From Polynucleobacter necessarius (GTDB taxonomy: Bacteria > Pseudomonadota > Gammaproteobacteria > Burkholderiales > Burkholderiaceae), in the NCBI GenBank assembly GCA_900095165.1, contig LT606947.1, positions 1,364,001 through 1,428,000 on the forward strand: a stretch of 64,000 nt of DNA, written 5' to 3'. The translations under genes and the position numbers were made by a program. Of this stretch, positions 58,550 through 64,000 are shown in pieces. A model generated the notes under the pieces. It was not told the DNA's origin. It saw only the letters and a program-made list of their open reading frames with translations, and searched no databases. Numbering within the stretch: position 1 is the first letter of the stretch; each line of letters starts with the position of its first letter.

Positions 58550-59356
58550 TTAAGCAGAATCACTCCTAGTCTTGCGTCCGATTTGATTTAGATCAATATA
58601 GGCGACATGATCTTGCGGCTTGGCAAGGTGCTTACCCAAAGCCCAAGCATGCCCATAAACCACCTCCAAGGTCAGTTTTCTGGGCAATTGGGCAAATTGA
58701 GCGACATCTTGGTCTTCAGAAACAAGTAAATTGAGGGCCTTAGCATCAGCCAACAAGAGTGCATCGGAGTCGTATTCCAAGTTCAAGAACTCCATATCCA
58801 TTACCGGGTCCGAAAAACGCTCGCCCCCCAGTAGGGCATCCCCCATATCGTGCATATCCCAGGGCTAGCTAGCTTTTGGAGCGGTAATTGCCGCGCCAAA
58901 AGCTTCAGAGTTAAGCTCTTTCGCCGTATCGGGGCCCAAATAACTCAACGTCAGCAACCCACCTTCTTTGAGCGCTCGCCAACACTCTTGCAAGAAATGC
59001 TTAGGATCAGCTAAGTCCTGAATCAAGAGAACGCTAACTACTAAATCGACAGAATTGCTAGGAAAATTAATACGGCCCGTTTTTTTGTATTCATCAAGAG
59101 AAATCAGGGATGCTGACTGAAATCTTGAATTCCAAAAACGATACACTCTCAGTTTCAATAAATCAAAACCAGATAGCTCACATTCTGGCGCACTGTGAAA
59201 ACGTATCCCCGGAAAACGTTTTGTCAGAAAAGGGGCATGCGCTCCAAGAAAATCTGGAATCAGCAGGACGTCTTTTGCCTCTAACTTCACGATGTCTAAT
59301 TTTTGCAACATACGAGCTGCAATTTCATCCTGAAGCCATCTGATTGATTGGGTCAT
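58550..59356 (-). pseudogene. BioC-like methyltransferase gene interrupted by an in-frame amber codon
   Basis: Malonyl-ACP O-methyltransferase (BioC) starts the pimeloyl part of biotin synthesis. The reading frame begins at ATG 59356 (MTQSIRWLQDEIA) and is interrupted at TAG 58865-58867 in AGC-TAG-CCC; the same frame continues PWDMHDMGDALL, the family block, to 58550. The 268-codon frame is otherwise clean. The SAM motif I place reads LLIPDFLGAHAPF without the usual GxGxG, so catalytic loss may precede the amber. LQECWRALKEGGLLTLSYLGPDT supports the family. Read-through or a sequencing error cannot be excluded. Confidence 0.75.
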
Positions 59357-59379
59357 TGGCTCAGTATACTCAGCGGCCC

Positions 59380-60141
59380 ATGCGCACAATAAAGAATATT
59401 TTTCAATCAATTTGCTCTCACTTATTACCAAGCTCATGTACTGCATGTGGAGTATTTCAGCAACGCACTCTCTGTCTTGATTGCCTCACCCAGCTCCAGT
59501 CAGATCAATTATCAAATTACGAATGCTGTCGCCAATGCGGCCTTACTCTTGAAGTAAGGGAGTTGAAAGAAAAATGTTGTCGAGAGTGCACCACTAACCT
59601 ACCCCACTTTGATGAAATTTACCGTCTCGATCGATACGATGGAAGACTGCGGTCTGCTTTGCATCAATTGAAATATCAGCGTCGACTTGCCTCTGCGCAT
59701 GGATTAGCATCCACATGGAATGCTCTGCTTGCAAAGGACTTAGCAACAACCCAAGCAGACTATCTTCTGCCGGTACCGCTAAGCCAAGAAAAACTATGCG
59801 CCAGAGGCTTTAATCAAAGCTGGGAATTAGCCAGACGGATTGACTGCGACAAACACATTTATAAGAGCCCCCATATTTTGAAGCGCCACCACCACACCCA
59901 ACATCAAGCCAATGAGAGCCGAATTAATCGTCAGATTGCTATTCAAGATATGTTTTATATCAATCCTCAGTATCAGGGGCAGCTAGAGTCCGCTTCAGTA
60001 ATTGTGTTTGATGACGTCATGACTAGCGGAGCAACCTTAAATGAAATTGCTCGAATATTGAAGGACAATGGCGTATCTCGTGTTATTAATTGGGTTTTAC
60101 TAAGAACACTTCGCCCATCACAAAGATCAGAGCATGTTTAA
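59380..60141 (+). CDS. comF: ComF-family phosphoribosyltransferase-like protein
   Basis: ComF proteins are needed for DNA uptake in transformable bacteria; their biochemical role is not settled. The 253-residue product has N-terminal zinc-finger cysteines (CTAC ... CLDC ... CRQC ... CREC) and a C-terminal PRTase fold with VFDDVMTSGATLNEIARIL. The start ATG 59380 is 23 bp from the divergent bioC-like start. Its last 8 bases overlap trmL. Confidence 0.9.
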   Translation: MRTIKNIFQSICSHLLPSSCTACGVFQQRTLCLDCLTQLQSDQLSNYECCRQCGLTLEVRELKEKCCRECTTNLPHFDEIYRLDRYDGRLRSALHQLKYQRRLASAHGLASTWNALLAKDLATTQADYLLPVPLSQEKLCARGFNQSWELARRIDCDKHIYKSPHILKRHHHTQHQANESRINRQIAIQDMFYINPQYQGQLESASVIVFDDVMTSGATLNEIARILKDNGVSRVINWVLLRTLRPSQRSEHV

Positions 60142-60604
60142 CATCGTTTTATTCGAACCAGAAATTCCGCCCAATACAGGCAACATCATTCGCCTATGCG
60201 CAAACACGGGTGCAAGGTTACATCTCATTGAGCCCCTCGGCTTCCCCATGGAGGATGCCAAACTTCGTAGAGCGGGACTGGATTATCACGAGTTCGCAAA
60301 AGTAAAGGTTCATAAAAACTGGGCGCAATTTCTGATTGATGAAAAACCTCAAGCTGAACGCATTTTTGCATTGACAACTAAGGGCTCGGGGAAATTTCAT
60401 GCTGGCAACTATTTGCCTGAAGATTATTTTGTTTTTGGCTCAGAGACCAAAGGCATCACCGAAGAAGTGAGAAATTCGATTCCAACACTCAATCGAATGC
60501 GCTTAGCGATGCAAGATAGCAGTCGCAGCTTAAATCTTTCAAATACGGTGGCGATTGTGGTTTATGAAGCATGGCGTCAAAATGGATTGCTTAGCGGAAA
60601 TTAA
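60134..60604 (+). CDS. trmL: tRNA (cytidine/uridine-34-2'-O)-methyltransferase
   Basis: TrmL methylates the ribose of position 34 in tRNA-Leu. It is a minimal SPOUT protein (156 residues): NIVLFEPEIPPNTGNIIRLCANTGA at the start, the knotted core FGSETKGI (near residue 96) and SLNLSNTVAIVVYEA at the end. Convergent with gpsA after five bases. Confidence 0.95.
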   Translation: MFNIVLFEPEIPPNTGNIIRLCANTGARLHLIEPLGFPMEDAKLRRAGLDYHEFAKVKVHKNWAQFLIDEKPQAERIFALTTKGSGKFHAGNYLPEDYFVFGSETKGITEEVRNSIPTLNRMRLAMQDSSRSLNLSNTVAIVVYEAWRQNGLLSGN

Positions 60605-60609
60605 GAAAC

Positions 60610-61632
60610 TTAAAATTCGACCTTCGGGTCGCGCCCCATCAGTTTTTTAACGGCTTCATGCGGTGAAAGTTTGCCAGATAGAACCTCCTCCATCATGGTA
60701 GTAATTGGCATCTCGACACCTAGGCGTGTCGCCAAATTACTCGCAGCGGAGGCACACAACACACCCTCAGCAACATGTCCTAAGTTGTCCAAAATTTCAG
60801 GCAAAGGTTTTCCTGCTGCAAGAGCCAAACCAACACGGCGATTACGAGATAGATCGCCAGTAGCAGTCAAAATCAAATCACCCACACCAGTTAAACCCAT
60901 ACAGGTCTCTGGCCTTCCGCCAGCAGCTTTTACCAGTCGCATCATTTCTGCGAGGCCGCGCGTCAATACTGCGGCGCGCGCATTTAAGCCAAGATCTAGA
61001 CCATCACCAATGCCAGCTGCAATTGCTAAAACATTTTTAATCGCACCACCAAGCTCGACACCAACTAAATCATCACTGGCATAAATGCGCATATTGCCGT
61101 GATGAAATGCACTCTGAACAATGTCGCATAAAGCATTTGATTTACTGGCGATAGTTAATGCGCAAGGCATACCATTACCAACCTCTTGCGCAAAACTCGG
61201 TCCCGATAGAGCGCCGTAAGAATGATTCAGACCATGGCTGTGCAACTTATCTTCCCGGTCTACTACTTGGTGTGGCAATAAGGTGGTGCTCGACTCTAGA
61301 CCCTTACACAACCATACGATATTGAGTGAGTGCTTTGCGAGGCGCAATACCTGCGCAACCGTTTCAGATAAACCTGACATCGGAGTGGCAATGACTAAAA
61401 GATCGTTTTCAGAAAGGCGCTCAATCGCCCGCTGAAAACTCACCTCTAACTGCAGGCCCTTAGGCAAGATGACGCCAGGTAAATAGTCTGCATTTTCGCC
61501 AGACTTCTGAATACCCTCTAACTGCTGAGCACTTCGCGACCACAAACAAACGTCACCATTCTGAAGATGGCGCGCGGCTTGAGCGGCCATAGCAGTGCCC
61601 CAAGAACCAACTCCAATCAGCGTCATTTTCAT
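60610..61632 (-). CDS. gpsA: Glycerol-3-phosphate dehydrogenase (NAD(P)+)
   Basis: GpsA makes sn-glycerol-3-phosphate from dihydroxyacetone phosphate for phospholipids. The nucleotide-binding GVGSWGTAMA is at residues 7-16, IKNVLAIAAGIGDGLDLG (near 195) contains the catalytic lysine, and RNRRVGLALAAGK follows. Length is 340. It follows secB on the same strand, as in many gammaproteobacteria and betaproteobacteria. Confidence 0.97.
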   Translation of the reverse strand: MKMTLIGVGSWGTAMAAQAARHLQNGDVCLWSRSAQQLEGIQKSGENADYLPGVILPKGLQLEVSFQRAIERLSENDLLVIATPMSGLSETVAQVLRLAKHSLNIVWLCKGLESSTTLLPHQVVDREDKLHSHGLNHSYGALSGPSFAQEVGNGMPCALTIASKSNALCDIVQSAFHHGNMRIYASDDLVGVELGGAIKNVLAIAAGIGDGLDLGLNARAAVLTRGLAEMMRLVKAAGGRPETCMGLTGVGDLILTATGDLSRNRRVGLALAAGKPLPEILDNLGHVAEGVLCASAASNLATRLGVEMPITTMMEEVLSGKLSPHEAVKKLMGRDPKVEF

Positions 61633-61657
61633 GATCTGTGGGCTTAACTAAATCGAC

Positions 61658-62176
61658 TTAGTGAGGAAGAATGATTTTGCTTTCATCGGCTGAGTCACTC
61701 TCTGCTGCAACTTGCGCCGCCCGCATGATTCGGTGCTCATACATACCGTGGAAATTAATCTCATTCAAATGAATTGGCTGGAAACCAGCGCGACTGATTG
61801 TATCCGCAATATTCGAGCGCAAGTAAGGATACAAAATCGTTGGGCAAGCAATACCTAACATGGGGTCAATTTGCTCTGGAGGAATATTATTAAATTCAAA
61901 AATACCAGCTTGCTTTGCTTCAACCAAAAATAGTACTTTGCTTTCTACTTTAACGGTTACTGTGGCAATTAAAGCAACTTCAAAAATTTCATCACTCAAG
62001 CGCGTAACCGCAACATCTACCTCAACCTCAACTTGAGGCTCAGCTGCAACTAATAAAATTTGCGGTGCGTTCGGCTGCTCTAAAGAGAGGTCCTTGAGGT
62101 AGATCCGTTGAATGCGGAAACCAGGTTCTTTTGAGCTATCAGCCGTATCTGGAGCGGAAGTTGTTTGTTCAGTCAT
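61658..62176 (-). CDS. secB: SecB protein-export chaperone
   Basis: SecB holds preproteins unfolded for SecA as a tetramer. The 172-residue product has the conserved [17 protein letters not shown] at residues 23-39, [13 protein letters not shown] near 107 and [18 protein letters not shown] near 131. The N-terminus is a short acidic/Ser-Thr-rich extension. Confidence 0.97.
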   Translation of the reverse strand: MTEQTTSAPDTADSSKEPGFRIQRIYLKDLSLEQPNAPQILLVAAEPQVEVEVDVAVTRLSDEIFEVALIATVTVKVESKVLFLVEAKQAGIFEFNNIPPEQIDPMLGIACPTILYPYLRSNIADTISRAGFQPIHLNEINFHGMYEHRIMRAAQVAAESDSADESKIILPH

Positions 62177-62197
62177 GGGAAACTTTCTGAGTATTTT

Positions 62198-62452
62198 TTA
62201 AGCTAACAGTGGATCGAGTTGGCCGGCACGGTCTAGTGCAACTAGATCGTCGTAACCACCAACATGGGTATCACCAATATAAATTTGCGGCACAGTACGG
62301 CGACCTGTACGAGTCATCATGATCTCGCGCTGCGCTGGATCACGATCGATTAGGATCTTCGCTAAATTAGCAACGCCCTTCTTCTGCAACAGCTTCTCCG
62401 CCATAACGCAGTAAGGGCAAGCTTGGGTGCTATACATCGTGACTGGTGGCAT
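62198..62452 (-). CDS. grxC: Glutaredoxin 3
   Basis: A small dithiol glutaredoxin (84 residues) with the active site CPYC (residues 12-15), TVPQIYIG (cis-Pro loop) and GGYDDLVALDR for glutathione binding. grxC-secB is a common pair. Confidence 0.96.
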   Translation of the reverse strand: MPPVTMYSTQACPYCVMAEKLLQKKGVANLAKILIDRDPAQREIMMTRTGRRTVPQIYIGDTHVGGYDDLVALDRAGQLDPLLA

Positions 62453-62467
62453 ATCGAATCCGCTGGA

Positions 62468-62884
62468 TTATTTAACCAATGGCAGGGCTGCGGCCTGCCA
62501 GCCTTGAACACCGCCATCCAGGACTGCAACTTCAAAGAACCCTAGCTTCTTAAGCTCTGGAACGACCTTGCGGGCGCTCATACCCGAGTGGCAAACCAAA
62601 ATGATGGGGTTTTTGCGATCTAACTTGAGCCTGTCGATTCCAGATGGGATTTGCTCAGCCAAAAGATGTTTTGCTCCAGGCAGGTGGCCAGCCTTAAAGT
62701 CGGATTGTGGACGCAAGTCCAAAACAGCTGCTTTACGGCGATTCATCCAAATTGTTGCTTCTGTGGGCGACAAGCCTTTTCCGCTAATAAGCGTAGATAA
62801 TGTGGGGAAGAAGAGTGCTGCGCCCGAAACAAGCAGGAGGGCGATAAGCGCTAAATTATCAATTTGCGTGAGAAAGTTCATCAC
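62468..62884 (-). CDS. Membrane-anchored rhodanese-like protein
   Basis: A 138-residue protein with one N-terminal helix (LIALLLVSGAALFFPTL) and one rhodanese domain with the active-site loop VCHSGMSAR (near residue 96). Single-domain rhodaneses carry sulfane sulfur; the substrate is not known. It begins the rhodanese-grxC-secB-gpsA run (also seen beside gpmA in relatives). Confidence 0.92.
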   Translation of the reverse strand: MMNFLTQIDNLALIALLLVSGAALFFPTLSTLISGKGLSPTEATIWMNRRKAAVLDLRPQSDFKAGHLPGAKHLLAEQIPSGIDRLKLDRKNPIILVCHSGMSARKVVPELKKLGFFEVAVLDGGVQGWQAAALPLVK

Positions 62885-62903
62885 CGGATTATAGAATGGC
62901 TCT

Positions 62904-63593
62904 ATGAAACAACTTGTCCTTATTCGTCATGGCGAATCCGCCTGGAACCTTGAAAACCGCTTCACTGGCTGGGCGGACGTTGACTTAACCCCAAAAGGCA
63001 CTGAACAGGCCCTAGCTGCCGGAGAAAATCTCCGCAAAGCAGGGTATGAATTTGATGTGGCCTACACCTCAGTTCTCCGAAGAGCCATCCGAACCCTCTG
63101 GCATGTTCAAGACACTATGGACCTCATGTGGTTGCCCGTAGTCCACAGTTGGAGATTGAACGAACGTCACTATGGCGCCCTCACTGGTCTGAATAAGGCT
63201 GAGACTGCTCAACAGTACGGAGATGCCCAAGTTCATATTTGGCGTCGCTCATACGATGTACGCCCACCACTCTTAGAAAAAGATGATGAGCGTAATCCAC
63301 AAAATGACCGACGCTACGAAAAACTCAGCGCTTCCGATATTCCTTTAGGTGAGTGCCTTAAAGATAATGTCGAGCGCGTATTGCCTCTTTGGAATGAATC
63401 CATCACTCCCGCCCTCAAAGCAGGCAAGCGTGTACTACTCGTTGCACACGGCAATAGCATTCGCTCTTTAATTAAGTATCTCGACCAGGTTTCTGACGAA
63501 GACATTATGGAAATCAACGTCCCGAATGGCATTCCGCTTGTTTATGAGTTCGATGACAACCTCAAGTCTATTCAGCATTTTTATTTGGATTAA
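62904..63593 (+). CDS. gpmA: 2,3-bisphosphoglycerate-dependent phosphoglycerate mutase
   Basis: GpmA interconverts 3- and 2-phosphoglycerate in glycolysis and gluconeogenesis. The phosphohistidine motif [18 protein letters not shown] is at residues 6-23, [11 protein letters not shown] near 90, and the second histidine is in [11 protein letters not shown] (near 181). Length (229) is usual. The ATG is divergent from the rhodanese gene, 19 bp apart. Confidence 0.97.
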   Translation: MKQLVLIRHGESAWNLENRFTGWADVDLTPKGTEQALAAGENLRKAGYEFDVAYTSVLRRAIRTLWHVQDTMDLMWLPVVHSWRLNERHYGALTGLNKAETAQQYGDAQVHIWRRSYDVRPPLLEKDDERNPQNDRRYEKLSASDIPLGECLKDNVERVLPLWNESITPALKAGKRVLLVAHGNSIRSLIKYLDQVSDEDIMEINVPNGIPLVYEFDDNLKSIQHFYLD

Positions 63594-63607
63594 GGTAAAA
63601 CAAAAGC

Positions 63608-64000
63608 ATGCGCGTATTTTTGAAGAACTTTGCCCTAGTCTCGGTCGGCCTCATCGCCGGGGTTGCAGCCACCATTCAACTATCGGCTACCGCCCAGCAG
63701 GGTGCAACGCTACCTCTGGATGAACTGCGCACGCTATCCAATGTGTTTGCTCAAATCAAGCGTGAATATGTTGAGCCGATTGAAGATAAACAGTTACTGA
63801 CCGATGCCGTCAAAGGCATGGTGAGCAGTCTTGATCCGCACTCTACCTATCTTGATAAAAAAGATTTCTCTGAAATGCAAGAACAAACCAGCGGCAAGTT
63901 TGCGGGTCTTGGGATTGAAATCACTTCAGAAGATGGCGTTGTTAAGGTGCTCAACCCAATTGAAGATAGTCCTGCAGCACGCGCTGGCTTGCAAGCTGGC
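63608..64000 (+). CDS. C-terminal processing peptidase (S41), N-terminal part
   Basis: The first 131 residues of a CtpA/Prc-like periplasmic protease: an N-terminal signal/membrane segment (NFALVSVGLIAGVAATIQLSATA), the helical segment ending in VSSLDPHSTYLDKKDF, and the beginning of the PDZ domain (GKFAGLGIEITSEDG ... PAARAGLQAG). The catalytic Ser-Lys dyad lies beyond the window. It starts 15 bases after gpmA and is co-transcribed with it. Confidence 0.9.
   Translation, partial: MRVFLKNFALVSVGLIAGVAATIQLSATAQQGATLPLDELRTLSNVFAQIKREYVEPIEDKQLLTDAVKGMVSSLDPHSTYLDKKDFSEMQEQTSGKFAGLGIEITSEDGVVKVLNPIEDSPAARAGLQAG

Overview
The window is a contiguous piece of a betaproteobacterial chromosome. 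Protein sequences and gene order point to Burkholderiaceae, most likely Polynucleobacter or a close relative. Supporting blocks are rplM-rpsI-argC, ispE-tRNA-Gln-prs-rplY-pth, kdsD-kdsC-lptCAB-hpf-ptsN-hprK-rapZ, ubiE-Tim44-ubiJ-ubiB, secB-grxC-rhodanese beside gpmA-ctpA, and a full aa3/caa3 cytochrome oxidase cluster. Base composition looks moderate (judged by eye, not computed), genes are tightly packed, and I see no insertion sequence, prophage, CRISPR array or rRNA operon. This is core genome; the points of interest are small-scale departures from the expected.

Layout. 1-2.6 kb: argC (cut by the window edge), rpsI, rplM, a candidate small RNA or leader, an OsmC-family gene. 2.6-2.9 kb: RNase P RNA. 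3-9.5 kb (minus): pyrC, glycerate kinase, an Atm1-type ABC exporter, nudB, aspS. 9.5-14.2 kb (minus): DUF502 protein, ubiB, ubiJ, Tim44-like protein, ubiE. 14.2-18.5 kb (minus): DUF971 protein and a giant FAD/Fe-S oxidoreductase. 18.6-21.8 kb (plus): ilvA, 5'-nucleotidase, queF. 21.9-23.0 kb: a decayed gene with three frame changes. 23.2-29.8 kb: ssb, an MFS transporter, uvrA, a KefB-type antiporter. 29.8-36.3 kb (plus): Kdo synthesis and LPS transport genes, then hpf, ptsN, hprK, rapZ. 36.2-38.2 kb (minus): mutY, mutM. 38.3-43.2 kb (plus): a TPR-LolB fusion, ispE, tRNA-Gln, prs, rplY, pth. 43.2-47.4 kb (minus): ferredoxin, coaD, rsmD, two M16 peptidases. 47.4-49.4 kb (plus): ftsY, rpoH. 49.4-58.4 kb: cytochrome oxidase subunits, heme A synthesis and copper assembly factors. 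58.5-64 kb: a bioC-like gene broken by an amber codon, comF, trmL, gpsA, secB, grxC, a rhodanese, gpmA and the start of a ctpA-type protease.

Functional themes are respiration (all parts needed to build a heme-copper oxidase, plus ubiquinone synthesis), envelope building (Kdo, Lpt, LolB, SecB), translation (ribosomal proteins, RNase P, tRNA, pth, rsmD, trmL) and DNA repair (uvrA, ssb, mutY, mutM).

I found no wholly new multi-gene system. The observations most worth checking are: an rsmD gene whose conserved reading frame has ATC where the start codon should be; a LolB domain fused to a TPR protein with no lipidation cysteine; a textbook CIRCE operator in front of rpoH; a bioC-like gene with an in-frame amber codon and a degenerate SAM motif; a 14-bp perfect terminator-like hairpin inside a 43-codon gene between coxA and ctaG; and a promoter-hairpin-terminator unit carrying C-rich anti-Shine-Dalgarno motifs upstream of rplM.
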